DNA of 43,700 nt from NCBI GenBank assembly GCA_039029315.1, contig JBCCGK010000099.1:1-43700 (forward strand). The letters run 5' to 3'. The position numbers and the translations under genes are program-made. How positions within the stretch are numbered: the first letter of the stretch is position 1; each line of letters starts with the position of its first letter. The notes below the pieces were generated by a model. It was not told the origin of the DNA. It did no database searches and worked only from the letters and a program-made list of their open reading frames with translations. Shown here in pieces: positions 1-8,984 of the stretch. The stretch comes from JBCCCJ01 sp039029315. Lineage in GTDB: Bacteria > Bacteroidota > Bacteroidia > J057.

Positions 1-1500
1 AATGGTGCAGCTATCGCCCGCTATGATGAAGTCCGGGCTGCAAAAGCTTGGCACAGGACATTCTGTGACAGTAACTGTTCTTGTGATGCTGTCCACACAT
101 CCATCATTGGTTGAGATAGTCAGGGTTACATCATAGGTTCCTGGGGCATTGTAGGTGTAGGGGACGTAGGACGCTCCTCCCGTATTTCCATCGCCGAAAT
201 CCCAGACATAGCTGGTGATGATTCCCCCGGAAGAGGATTGGCTCCCGAAAGTAACGGTGCAACTGTCGGTTTGTGAGGCAAAGTCAGCATCACAAGTTGG
301 GGTCCAAACGCAGTTGTTCACCGTGATGATCTTGCTGATGGAATTGGTACAGCTATCATTGGTGATGATGGTGAGCTGGACGGTATAGGTTCCGGCAGAA
401 TCATAGGTATGGGTGGTGAAATCCGAACTGCCTGTATTGCCATCCCCAAAGTCCCATTCGTAGCTGAGAATACCATTGGAGGAGGAGGAACTATCGGTGA
501 AGCTAATGGTGCAGCTATCGCCCGCTATGATGAAGTCCGGGCTGCAAAAGCTTGGCACGGGACATTCTGTGACAGTAACTGTTCTTGTGATGCTGTCCAC
601 ACAGCCATCATTGGTCGAGATAGTCAGGGTAACATCATAGGTTCCTGGGGCATTGTAGGTATGTGTGGTGTAGGAAGCCCCGCCCGTATTTCCATCGCCG
701 AAATCCCACACATATCCAATAATTCCCAGTGTCGAAGACTGATCAGAGAAGCTAACGGTACAGCTATCGGTTTGTGAGACAAAGTCTGCATCACAAGTTG
801 GCGGCTGAGCGCAATTTGTTACCGTGATGGTTTTACTCACTGTATCTGTACATCCGTCAGAAGTCGTAATGGTCAACTGAACAGGATAGGTCCCCGAAGA
901 GGTATATGTATGAGAGGTACTGGATGCTCCTCCCGTCGTTCCATCACCAAAATCCCAGGCATAACTTAGAACGATGCCAGAAGTAGAAGACTGGTCAGAG
1001 AAACTAAGCGTACAGCTATCCGTCTGAGAAATGAAATCTGCATCGCAAGTAACAGCTGTGCCGCAGCCACTGACAGTAACAGTTTTGCTTACTGTATCAA
1101 TACATCCTGTGTTGGTGCCAATGGTAAGACTGACTTGGTAGGTGCCTGATGTCGCATAGGTGTGGGAAGCAAAGGAGGCACTACTGAAACTTCCATCTCC
1201 AAAATCCCAATAATAGTTGGTGACAATGCCCGAAGCGGAAGATTGATCTGAAAAACTGACATTACAGCCATTGGTTTGTGAGATAAAGTCAGCAGTACAA
1301 GCAAATGTATCTAATACCGATGTCAACAAATGTTTCGCATGCCAATCATTGCTAAGCAGCTTCACCCCTTCATGAGAGATGTTTTCAAGGATCTTTACAT
1401 GTCTCTCCGTCTTCAGATTGAGAGGGAGCCACTCTGTTTTTTGTTTGCCAATTACTACAAGGGACAGGACAATGAAAGGAAAAAAAATCAGGGTTCGCAT
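1..1500 (-). CDS. Secreted multi-PKD-domain protein, N-terminal part (runs off the left edge)
   Basis: The reading frame is open from the ATG at 1500 to the window edge (500 codons), so the C-terminus is missing. Residues 1-17 (MRTLIFFPFIVLSLVVI) form a signal peptide. After about 60 residues come tandem PKD-type domains of about 84 residues, each with the hallmark WDFGDG core, an SHTY/THTY strand and a T-V-T end, linked by Cys-rich spacers such as CDADF and CSPDF. PKD domains are beta-sandwich spacers of surface and secreted proteins. In this phylum they usually precede adhesion or gliding-type modules and a T9SS sorting tail, which would lie outside the window. The DNA of the modules is nearly identical every second unit. 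Function beyond a cell-surface structural role cannot be told. High confidence in family, none in ligand. Confidence 0.85.
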   Translation of the reverse strand, partial: MRTLIFFPFIVLSLVVIGKQKTEWLPLNLKTERHVKILENISHEGVKLLSNDWHAKHLLTSVLDTFACTADFISQTNGCNVSFSDQSSASGIVTNYYWDFGDGSFSSASFASHTYATSGTYQVSLTIGTNTGCIDTVSKTVTVSGCGTAVTCDADFISQTDSCTLSFSDQSSTSGIVLSYAWDFGDGTTGGASSTSHTYTSSGTYPVQLTITTSDGCTDTVSKTITVTNCAQPPTCDADFVSQTDSCTVSFSDQSSTLGIIGYVWDFGDGNTGGASYTTHTYNAPGTYDVTLTISTNDGCVDSITRTVTVTECPVPSFCSPDFIIAGDSCTISFTDSSSSSNGILSYEWDFGDGNTGSSDFTTHTYDSAGTYTVQLTIITNDSCTNSISKIITVNNCVWTPTCDADFASQTDSCTVTFGSQSSSGGIITSYVWDFGDGNTGGASYVPYTYNAPGTYDVTLTISTNDGCVDSITRTVTVTECPVPSFCSPDFIIAGDSCTI

Positions 1501-1810
1501 ATCTCTTAGCCTTATTAGCCAGAGGCAATAATGTCCTTGTTTTTGGAATTGTTAATCTCTGTTTTGTTTGAATTCTGAGACAGGTTAGAATTCTGATCAA
1601 AATGTTTCCATGCCTCCTGTTTGCCGATGCAGGGTCAACTGTGGGATGTGAAAAAATCAAATATGAAGACCAAATTGTGAGGGTGAGGGTGTGAATCCGT
1701 CTTAGTCTATGTTCTCTCAGGGTGGAATGGTTTGGTGGCTATTCCCTGAATTCAGATATTGATCCTTTGAATTGAGCCCATTTTTACAAAAGACAGCTTA
1801 AGTCTTTCTT
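1501..1810. other. Divergent intergenic region
   Basis: This stretch separates the PKD gene (leftward) from the sensor kinase (rightward) and must hold both promoters. I found no clean TTTG-N19-21-TAnnTTTG signal, only isolated TTTG boxes (for example near 1766), and no convincing small gene or RNA. Confidence 0.4.
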
Positions 1811-4135
1811 ATGACAAAATGTATATCCCTTTGGCTAATCCTCTATTTGAGTTCCCATTGTATTCTCGCAAGTCCTATAGACAGTTTGCAAGCATTACTC
1901 AAAGAACCAAGCTTGGGTGTGGATCAGAAAGCACAACTCTACAATGAGTTGACAACCCTCTATATGCTGAAATCTCTCGATTCCGCGGAGGTGTATTCCA
2001 GACTTGCCATGGAATTGCTTGGAACAGATCAAACCCATCCTCTTTATTCCGCCACCCAATTACTAGACATTAATTTGGCAGTGGCACAGAACCAAATTTC
2101 CGAAGCGGAAGAGAACATGCAGCTCTTGTTGCCGATAGTGGTTCGATCTGGAGATGCTGGGCAATTGGCACGGTGTTACAATAGTCTTGCAGTGATCAAA
2201 AGGCGCCTTGGACAACTGGATTCAGCACAGTGGTATGTATTCAAGGCATTGGACATATCCCCTCTAAGCAAAGCCAGTGAAGCCAATGCTTCGAGCTTCA
2301 ATATTTTGGCCAAAAATTATGAGCTGTTTCAGCAATATGATTCTTCGCTTCACTATTATGCGGAAGCCATTGATATTGCCAAGCAAGTTCAATCTGATCC
2401 AATCCTGGCAGCCGCTCTGTACAATCAGGCCATTACGTTCTATAAACTTGGGCAAGATGATGCTGCCATTCACTCTTTCATAGAACTGATCCAGCTAGCA
2501 GAAGTGATAGATGCCTCAAGGATTCTGGGAAGATCCCATAGCGTGTTGGCATCCCTTTACAATTTACACGGGCAGCGAGATTCCTGTCTGATTCACATTC
2601 AAAAAGGCCTTCAAGTTGCAGATAATGGTTCCATCGAAGAGATGTATGGCTATATGGCCTTGGGACAATATCATTTTGAAGACAATGCCTTTGATCAGGC
2701 ATGGGACGCACATAGCAGGGCGCTTGCAATAGCAGAGGAAATCGCGAGCCTAAGCAAAGGAGATATTCTTCTCGAACTTGGAAAAATTAAGATGCAAACC
2801 AAGGACCTTCAGGAAGCCCTTCATAAATTTGAGGAAGGGATTACTTTTGCTGATTCTTTGGGCCTTCAGGAATCCATCGTCAAGGGGCAGCTTCTGAAAG
2901 CCCAGGCCTTGACAGATTTGGGACAGGCGAGGCAAGCACTTCTGGCATTGGAACCCATATTCAAGGTAGAGGAACCCACAATCCTGTTGCCTGCATACCA
3001 CCAAAAAGGACAGATTCTGCAACTACAGGGACAATTTCAACTAGCCAAAAAGGAATATCTCCAAGGCTTGAAGATTGCCAAAGAATTGGATTCTCAGGAA
3101 AAAGTGAGTACTTCTTATTATGGTCTGGCCTATTGTGATTCTGTTCTGGGAAATACCAAGGAAGCGCTTCACTATATGAGTTTATACGCCAGTGTTGAGG
3201 TTCAGCGCCAGCGAGAGCGCTACCGAACATCCGTCGCTGAATTCGAGACAAAGTTTGAGACCGCAGAGAAAGAAAACAAGATCCGAAATCTGGAACAGGA
3301 ACAAAAACTGGCCAATCTGGAAATGAAACAAAGGATTACCGAAAGAAATCGTCTATTGATGATTCTGGGGATTCTGTTACTAACTGCCGGAATCATTGTG
3401 GCATTGTATTTTCGGATTCGACGTCAAAGAGCAGCACTCGATCAAGCGAACCAAACCAAGGATAGAATCTTCTCCATGATTGCTCATGATCTTCGAGGAC
3501 CGATTACCGGATTCCAGGCTTTAGGCAAAATTTTTTCGCATCATTTGGAAAGAAAAAACCTCAACCCACTTCAGGCACTCAGTTTTGAGCTCACCAAACA
3601 AAGCAGTCAGATAAAGGAACTGCTCGATAATTTGCTCACATGGGCGCTCCAGCAATTAGATGTCTACCAGGCTCGACCCGAACCCTTTCATCTCCATAAT
3701 CTGGGGACGCAAGTGATGGCATATTTTGAACAGACTGCCAAGGCCAAGCAAAGTGAATTGCGCATCGAAGTTGAAGAGGACATGACGATGTATGGTGACC
3801 GGAGTGGCTGGATGATTGTGTTGACCAATCTGATCAGCAATGCCGTAAAATTCACAGAAGAAGGACGCATCACCCTTCGTGGAGATCAACAAGCTGATTC
3901 TGCCATTGTGGAGATTGAGGATACGGGTACAGGGATGGATGAGAAGCAAATACAAGCACTTCAGAAAGGACAGAGCCTCTCCTCTCAAAAAGGCACCAAG
4001 GGAGAATCAGGGACGGGCCTCGGTTGGCAGGTCGTGCATAGACTGATAGAGGAGTGGGGCGGACAGCTAGAGATTGAGAGTCAAAAGGGAGTTGGAACAA
4101 GCATTCGCATTCGGGTACCAGTGATGAAAGAATAA
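1811..4135 (+). CDS. TPR-repeat membrane sensor histidine kinase
   Basis: Orthodox kinase of a two-component system. An N-terminal signal sequence (residues 1-20) is followed by about 450 residues of TPR-like helical repeats (for example the segments with YNSLAVIKRRLGQLDSA and YYGLAYCDSVLGNTKEA) that should sit in the periplasm. A coiled coil rich in E/K/Q leads to one transmembrane helix at about 515-535. The cytoplasmic part has a HisKA H-box with His559 in IAHDLRGP, an N-box around Asn677 (NLISNAVKF), a G1 box at DTGTGM (from Asp704) and a G2 box GTGLGW near 735. No receiver or output domain is attached and no response regulator is adjacent, so the partner is unknown. TPR-HK proteins of this layout are common in Bacteroidota. 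Start chosen because the signal peptide begins directly at this ATG. Confidence 0.92.
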   Translation: MTKCISLWLILYLSSHCILASPIDSLQALLKEPSLGVDQKAQLYNELTTLYMLKSLDSAEVYSRLAMELLGTDQTHPLYSATQLLDINLAVAQNQISEAEENMQLLLPIVVRSGDAGQLARCYNSLAVIKRRLGQLDSAQWYVFKALDISPLSKASEANASSFNILAKNYELFQQYDSSLHYYAEAIDIAKQVQSDPILAAALYNQAITFYKLGQDDAAIHSFIELIQLAEVIDASRILGRSHSVLASLYNLHGQRDSCLIHIQKGLQVADNGSIEEMYGYMALGQYHFEDNAFDQAWDAHSRALAIAEEIASLSKGDILLELGKIKMQTKDLQEALHKFEEGITFADSLGLQESIVKGQLLKAQALTDLGQARQALLALEPIFKVEEPTILLPAYHQKGQILQLQGQFQLAKKEYLQGLKIAKELDSQEKVSTSYYGLAYCDSVLGNTKEALHYMSLYASVEVQRQRERYRTSVAEFETKFETAEKENKIRNLEQEQKLANLEMKQRITERNRLLMILGILLLTAGIIVALYFRIRRQRAALDQANQTKDRIFSMIAHDLRGPITGFQALGKIFSHHLERKNLNPLQALSFELTKQSSQIKELLDNLLTWALQQLDVYQARPEPFHLHNLGTQVMAYFEQTAKAKQSELRIEVEEDMTMYGDRSGWMIVLTNLISNAVKFTEEGRITLRGDQQADSAIVEIEDTGTGMDEKQIQALQKGQSLSSQKGTKGESGTGLGWQVVHRLIEEWGGQLEIESQKGVGTSIRIRVPVMKE

Positions 4136-4266
4136 CAATGAATTGCTCTCGGGGAAAATACAAGATGTTGCTATTCGACATATTGGCCAATGTCCGATGA
4201 GGCGAAAGACAAGAGCAGCTGCGGAGAATGGACGATAGCTGAGAGGAAATCCCAGGAACTTGATCC

Positions 4267-5184
4267 TCAGATCAACGCTTTCGGATCCTGTTGCAGGTAG
4301 TAGAGGACGAAGCTTGTATAGGCAAGATTTACACCCAATCGATTATTCTGACCCCAGAAGGGTAGATTTGATTGAAAAATGATCTCCTTACCACAAGCTT
4401 CCAATAATTTCATCTGTAAGTCCGGCTTGGAGAAGAATTTTTTGACCTGGATTTCAAATAGAAAATTTTCCCGGAAATTTAACCAGCCTTTTCGGTCAAC
4501 ATTCTTTTCATGGATGTTCTTACGTTTTCTCAAATACGCATCGATCTCTTGTGAAAAATCAAACTCACCCGCTACTGCGATTCTGTCTTTCTCAGGCATT
4601 TCAATTAAGCCCAGCTTCGATATCTTATAGAAATTGTAGCAATGGCTTGCAGAGGCGAATGTTCTCCCTTTGTGAGTGAAAGTTGCAGGATAGTCAGGAT
4701 GCAAGAAAGACGCTGAGTCTCGAAATTCGATCTGAGGCTGTACAGGGTTTTTATAAATGTCATGACTTGTCTTCCTGTATTCTAAATTGGGCAAACTCAA
4801 TCCGATAAGACAGTGCTGCGCATGCGCTTGTCTGTTTTTGATGAAATAGCGTCTCTGTTTTTCCTCCTTATCCCCCTCTATTTCACGAGAGTATCCATAA
4901 CCTTCTTGTATGGAGGCAAGCTGCTTGATCTCGCCCGTATGGAGAATCGCAAACCTTCTGGGATTGGTCATCCTGTGGTCAGCAGCTACATAGAAGATGG
5001 GATTTGATTCCTGATCGAAATCGACGGAATACTGAATCATCCACCCGCCATTGGACATCATCTCGTCTTCCATGCCTGCCTCATACAATTCTTTGGGAAA
5101 TAAAATATTCCAGCTGTCGAAGTAGGTTTCGAAAGTCTCTTTTATCTTCTCAAAGCTTGACTTCTGATAGTGGAGTGCTAACAT
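4267..5184 (-). CDS. NADAR-domain protein (YbiA-like fold) with an uncharacterised N-terminal half
   Basis: Residues ~150-300 match the NADAR pattern: FLHPDYPATF, then GRTFASASHCYNFYK, then LLEACGKEIIF, then PFWGQNNRLGVNLA near the end. NADAR enzymes act on ADP-ribose or riboflavin-pathway N-glycosidic bonds, and some remove ADP-ribose from guanine in DNA. In typical members the residue before the first motif His is Glu (xEHxxQ). Here it is Ser (SASHCY), so activity may be altered. The N-terminal ~140 residues have no domain I recognise. The gene is followed in the same direction of reading by nothing and preceded, 73 bp upstream, by a SLOG-like gene on the same strand, suggesting one operon. 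Domain call is confident; the reaction is inference. Confidence 0.8.
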   Translation of the reverse strand: MLALHYQKSSFEKIKETFETYFDSWNILFPKELYEAGMEDEMMSNGGWMIQYSVDFDQESNPIFYVAADHRMTNPRRFAILHTGEIKQLASIQEGYGYSREIEGDKEEKQRRYFIKNRQAHAQHCLIGLSLPNLEYRKTSHDIYKNPVQPQIEFRDSASFLHPDYPATFTHKGRTFASASHCYNFYKISKLGLIEMPEKDRIAVAGEFDFSQEIDAYLRKRKNIHEKNVDRKGWLNFRENFLFEIQVKKFFSKPDLQMKLLEACGKEIIFQSNLPFWGQNNRLGVNLAYTSFVLYYLQQDPKALI

Positions 5185-5257
5185 AGAATGATATTGTAAA
5201 GGTTCATGTGTGATGGGTGCCGAAAGTCAGAACTACAGTTCAGGCGGCAGGAATGAT

Positions 5258-5710
5258 TTACTTGCCATACCATTCTACCTCATATTCTTTCAGGTAGAAT
5301 TCAAGCGATTTATCCTGATAAAGGGTTTTAAAACGTTCGGTTTCCTTTCTGCTTTGTTTCCCGCCGCCAACTCTGATAAGTGCATCGATATATCGAATGA
5401 AATCTTCTGATTCATCCCCAAATTTTTTCCCTTTCAGAATCACCTTGCGTACCGGATATACACCGCTCCTTACTGTCAATGCCTGTTCGGCCGAAAAGCC
5501 AACTGTAATAAATCCATATGCGTCGGCGAGTTCATAGGCGATTTTGGGAACCCCGGCATTGGTATAGCCACTCACAATTTCGATCTCTTTATGGGAGTGT
5601 TTTTCTTTGATTTGTTTGAATAGATGATCCAGGATTTGATATGCAGATTGTTTGTCGAATTGGTTTCTACTAAACCCAACTACGCCATATTTGATGAGTT
5701 GCTTCGCCAT
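5258..5710 (-). CDS. SLOG-superfamily (LOG/DprA-like) nucleotide-binding protein
   Basis: About 150 residues in a Rossmann-like layout: first strand LIKYGVVGFSR, then EIVSGYTNAGVPKIAYELADAYG (the glycine-containing nucleotide loop plus helix, split here by reading), then ALIRVGGGKQSRKE near the C-terminus. This VSG...GGGxQSxxE arrangement is typical of SLOG proteins, which sense or process nucleotides and NAD derivatives in conflict systems. The reading frame continues 45 codons upstream to 5845, but that part is Cys/Lys-rich and unlike the family, so I start at the ATG at 5710 (MAKQLIKYG). Its same-strand neighbour is the NADAR gene, supporting a shared nucleotide-centred role. Exact ligand unknown. 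Confidence 0.7.
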   Translation of the reverse strand: MAKQLIKYGVVGFSRNQFDKQSAYQILDHLFKQIKEKHSHKEIEIVSGYTNAGVPKIAYELADAYGFITVGFSAEQALTVRSGVYPVRKVILKGKKFGDESEDFIRYIDALIRVGGGKQSRKETERFKTLYQDKSLEFYLKEYEVEWYGK

Positions 5711-5855
5711 TGCATTTGATCGCTTATATTCTTTTGTGTACGAATTACAGTAATATTGGTTGGGGCAAAGCTTATCCTTAGCACTTCCATCTTTTTGCTT
5801 CCTGCCAGAATCTGCTTCCAGGAAGACATTCAAGGGCTCGCACACCCAAAAACGA

Positions 5856-5921
5856 GAGTCATCCTGAATGCGAAGTCAAGAACCTTTGAAGGCATTCTCA
5901 ACCAGGCATTCGGGATGACTC
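5856..5921. repeat. Imperfect palindrome of the GTCATCCTGA...-type dispersed repeat
   Basis: Arms GAGTCATCCTGAATGC (5856-5871) and GCATTCGGGATGACTC (5906-5921) pair over 16 positions with one G-T wobble, around a 34-nt loop. The left arm and following bases (ATCCTGAATGCGAAGTC) resemble a short repeat often scattered between genes in Bacteroidota. It lies between the SLOG gene and the downstream end of the hydroxylase gene, so it could act as a bidirectional transcription barrier. Only one copy seen in the window. Confidence 0.6.
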
Positions 5922-5988
5922 CTCAAAACAAGGGGTTCAGGAAGAGGATCAACAGCTATGAGAAGGGAATGGAATATTCAGGAAAGGA

Positions 5989-7176
5989 TCAGTCTCCTTT
6001 TGCTGGAGATTGTTCTTCCTTTATTCGCTTCCAGGTACGTCTTTGGGTGAAGGGCCCATATCTTCCTTCAACCCTGAGAGTTTGCTCATTCACCAAGACC
6101 AGATTTCCTGAAACCCGGATGTCTCTCCTGGGTTGAAAGATCATACCGCAGCAGTACGCATTCTCCTCCGTTCGTTTGAAATCATACAAGACATGAATGC
6201 TCTTGCCTTCTATGAGGGCTTGTTCCTTCGGATTGGTGGCCTCAAGAAGTTGTCCATAATAGTTTCCATCTTGTTCATAAATAGAGATGATCCCCCCGTT
6301 CACCTCATCGAACCATGTCCCCTCAATGCTCTGTTGGGCGTAGATGGATGATCCTGTCAAACTGAGAAAGAGAACCATCGGCAGAATCCATTGTTTGGAA
6401 GAGGAAGTTTCCTTTTGGCCAAATCTCCTCGCCTGGATCAAATCATACTCCTTCACATAGTCGGGATGTTCGGTTCCCATGAGTCGATCCCAGACCCGAA
6501 AGTAGAGCCCATAGTTTCCTCTGAACTTCTTGTGATGCAAGTTATGATGAACAGAAGTATTGACAATCTCAAACAAAAAACTTCGCCTGAACCACTTTGG
6601 GGCAATTTCATATCCCAAATGACCATAGACATTGATGATGAAAGCAAGAAGGGTGAAAAGGAAGATAGAGATCGGATGCATCGGGACAAGGAAAAAAATG
6701 ATTGGGCCTACCATGGCTTCCAGAATTCCTTCGAGGAAATTGAAAGAATAGGAGGCAAAAGGAGAGGGATTGACGGATTTGTGATGAACGACATGAAACC
6801 ACTTGAACAATGATTGGTGATGAATCGTCCTGTGCATCCAGTAGAAATAGCTGTCATGAATAACCAGTGCAAGTACTATGCTAATGGGAATCCACCAAAT
6901 CGGATAGTCCTGGATCTCTCCATACATCTGGGTGTAGGCACGCAAAGGAGAAAAAACCAGCACAATTCCTACAATGGCAAGGATGCCAATGGTCTGAAGA
7001 GAGTGAAGGATTTCTCTGATAAAATCCTTATGCTTTGCGAGCCTCGATTGGATCTTGTTGTTGGAAAATGTGTCTGGGTACAAGGCATAAAAGATAAGAA
7101 AAGGAATGCCTGCAAAAATGAAATATCTGGCAAGATTGCCAATAACTGGCAGGAGATAAGAAATGTGAGTTTCCAT
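5989..7176 (-). CDS. Fatty-acid hydroxylase/sterol-desaturase family protein fused to a DUF2147-like domain
   Basis: Residues ~1-250 form a multi-pass membrane di-iron hydroxylase with the family's histidine boxes: HDSYFYWMHRTIHH, WFHVVHHKS and VHHNLHHKKF. Such enzymes hydroxylate or desaturate lipids in the membrane. After the last box a short linker leads to a new hydrophobic stretch (WILPMVLFLSLTGSSIYA, like an internal signal sequence), then a C-terminal ~110 residues starting GTWFDEVNGGIISIYEQDG, which resembles DUF2147-type calycin-like secreted proteins. The order hydroxylase-signal-like helix-DUF2147 implies the C-terminal domain sits in the periplasm or is a fused neighbour gene. No frameshift is needed to read through. 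Confidence 0.85.
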   Translation of the reverse strand: METHISYLLPVIGNLARYFIFAGIPFLIFYALYPDTFSNNKIQSRLAKHKDFIREILHSLQTIGILAIVGIVLVFSPLRAYTQMYGEIQDYPIWWIPISIVLALVIHDSYFYWMHRTIHHQSLFKWFHVVHHKSVNPSPFASYSFNFLEGILEAMVGPIIFFLVPMHPISIFLFTLLAFIINVYGHLGYEIAPKWFRRSFLFEIVNTSVHHNLHHKKFRGNYGLYFRVWDRLMGTEHPDYVKEYDLIQARRFGQKETSSSKQWILPMVLFLSLTGSSIYAQQSIEGTWFDEVNGGIISIYEQDGNYYGQLLEATNPKEQALIEGKSIHVLYDFKRTEENAYCCGMIFQPRRDIRVSGNLVLVNEQTLRVEGRYGPFTQRRTWKRIKEEQSPAKGD

Positions 7177-7193
7177 ACGGTTAGATCTTCAGA

Positions 7194-7907
7194 TTACTGG
7201 AGGTGAATGGGATAAGATACGCCATTGAGAACAATCGTCGCTGTGTCATCCCCATGAAAAACAATGGTCCCAGCATACGTACTTGTATGCTCATCTTTAC
7301 TGACATGCATAGAAAAACTGCCCGTACCTCCATGGATGTGTGTGTCCAGCTTGCCAATGGAGAGCTCAACTAGTGTGAGATCCAGGGTGGAACTGATGGT
7401 ATTTTCCTGTTCAAACTGTAGCACCTGGGTGCCACTTTTTTGATAAGATCCTTCCCAAATCATGTTTGCCTGAAGCGGTTGAAGCCCTGAGACACTCCCG
7501 GCGAAGGCACTGCTGCCAGTGGAGCTAATCCTGGGGGTTTCATAGCTGTTCTGGCTAGAGGTAGAAACACTCCCCATCTCAGGTACATTCAGCTGAGTAC
7601 AACTGAGATCGAGTGTCCAGGAAGCTGAATAAGCGGCTTCTCCTGCATGTCCCTGACGGGCAAAATCTAGACTATCTCTGAATTCCTGATCACAGAGATC
7701 TTCCAGCGTTAGGTTGTCAATGTGTTCGGTCAGGCTTTCGAGATTTTCTGTCAGGCCTCCATTGGCTTGGGAAAGGGTCGCTTCCAAAAGCTCTGCAACG
7801 TCGTCTTCAGACAATCGGGCGAGATCGATCGGCCTGCTACAGGAGGTGACGAGCAATAAGACAAATAAACCGATGAGGGCGAGGCTGAGGGATTTTACTT
7901 GTGTCAT
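7194..7907 (-). CDS. Uncharacterised lipoprotein
   Basis: The ATG at 7907 gives a clean lipoprotein signal: MTQVKSLSLALIGLFVLLLV followed by the lipobox TSC. A longer reading to 7943 adds an Asn/Ser stretch before it and is less likely. The mature protein is Ser/Thr-rich with a C-terminal beta-rich section (GTGSFSMHVSKDEHTSTYAG). I do not recognise a family. It lies 17 bp upstream of the hydroxylase/DUF2147 gene on the same strand, so the two are probably co-transcribed. Confidence 0.7.
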   Translation of the reverse strand: MTQVKSLSLALIGLFVLLLVTSCSRPIDLARLSEDDVAELLEATLSQANGGLTENLESLTEHIDNLTLEDLCDQEFRDSLDFARQGHAGEAAYSASWTLDLSCTQLNVPEMGSVSTSSQNSYETPRISSTGSSAFAGSVSGLQPLQANMIWEGSYQKSGTQVLQFEQENTISSTLDLTLVELSIGKLDTHIHGGTGSFSMHVSKDEHTSTYAGTIVFHGDDTATIVLNGVSYPIHLQ

Positions 7908-8055
7908 TTGTTGATGATTACTGTTAGAATTAGAATATGACACAAATGTAGGAGGCGGATGTGGCGGATGAGATTAACAAAAGATAATAAAGGGATTTAT
8001 TGTTGCAGCTTAGCTGTTGACAGCTGCCTTCCTTTTGGATTTGATTGGTAAGATA

Positions 8056-8655
8056 TTAGGTTGTCGTTTGTTGTTTGTTCGCAATGCGCTTCCGAATTCG
8101 ACTCAAGGAAACAGGGGTTATGCCCAGAATATTGGCGATATATTTTCCTGGAACCCGGTTCAGGATTTCTGGATTGTTCTTGACAAAGTTCAGGTATCGT
8201 TCTTCCGGGGAATAGAGGATAAATGATTCCGAATGTTTGATGGTTTGCTTCAAAATATCCTGCAAGATGAATTTACGGTTTTTTTCCAGCTTGGGATGGC
8301 GCTCAACGATAGACTGCAAAGTATCATAATCCAAACTCAGCGTATCCGTTGCTTCCAGGGCTTGTACATCATACCTGGAAGCTTGTCCAAACAAAATCAC
8401 ATCCGAATTGGCATACATCTGGTTTTCCCACCGCAAACTTGTCGTAATCTCATCTCCCTTCTCATTGACAATGAAGGTTCTGATCAGGCCCTTGCGAATG
8501 AAATAGACGGTGTGGTTCTGACTCCCTTCCTGCATAAGAAACGCTCCTGCTTCAAATCGCTGACTTTTGGCAGACTGGATCAGGACTTGTATGTCCTTCA
8601 GACTAAGATTGACGGAGAGTTGATAGAGTTGCTTGATTCTGGCGAAGTCGATCAT
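8056..8655 (-). CDS. Crp/Fnr-family transcriptional regulator
   Basis: About 199 residues, the usual length. An N-terminal cyclic-nucleotide-binding-type beta barrel (RFEAGAFLMQEGSQNHTVYF, FIRKGLIRTFIV) is followed by a long dimer helix and a C-terminal winged helix with recognition segment YIANILGITPVSLSRIRKRI. The effector-binding residues are not the canonical cAMP set, as in most Bacteroidota members that respond to unknown signals. I start at the ATG at 8655 (MIDFARIKQLY); the frame is open upstream to 8793 but that part is Cys/Phe-rich and not family-like. Confidence 0.85.
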   Translation of the reverse strand: MIDFARIKQLYQLSVNLSLKDIQVLIQSAKSQRFEAGAFLMQEGSQNHTVYFIRKGLIRTFIVNEKGDEITTSLRWENQMYANSDVILFGQASRYDVQALEATDTLSLDYDTLQSIVERHPKLEKNRKFILQDILKQTIKHSESFILYSPEERYLNFVKNNPEILNRVPGKYIANILGITPVSLSRIRKRIANKQQTTT

Positions 8656-8984
8656 GAGGATGAATATGCATGGAGTTTGGCATATTTTGAAATGAAAAAG
8701 CAAATAGCCATTCCGCATGAAGGCACATGATCCAGTGCAGGGGATATGATAAGAAACCCGATTCTGTTTGGTTGCAAGTCCATCAGGCTTCATCTTTCAA
8801 CGGTTTGACTCCCTCAAAATCTACCCGCCTCATGCCAGCAAGAAACAGGCGTTGGACTAGCGTGACAACCCCCTACTCTAAGCATGCTTTTCTGCTCTTT
8901 CTCACTTGTGCGATGAATTGCAAAAAGAAAAGGCCAATACGTAGAGTAGGGGTAATCAATATCTGTTGGGGTAGGGGAAAATGT
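8656..8984. other. Intergenic region with a long-range inverted repeat
   Basis: No gene seen. Contains the promoter area of the Crp-family gene and the 8870-8952 inverted repeat listed separately. Confidence 0.4.
8870..8952. repeat. Perfect 11-bp inverted repeat with 61-nt loop
   Basis: CCCCTACTCTA (8870-8880) and TAGAGTAGGGG (8942-8952) are exact reverse complements, followed by a second TAGGGG at 8972-8977. It lies just downstream of the 8985-9695 gene (leftward) and upstream of the Crp-family gene. Could be a terminator-like RNA structure or regulator site. No poly-T run follows directly. Confidence 0.5.

Noticed and set aside
409..777. Plus-strand 122-residue frame in the PKD region
   Set aside because: It is an antisense shadow of the PKD repeats; the minus strand is open across the whole region with clear PKD motifs.
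5711..5845. N-terminal extension of the SLOG-like protein
   Set aside because: The extension is Cys/Lys-rich and unlike the family; the family-like sequence starts at the ATG at 5710.
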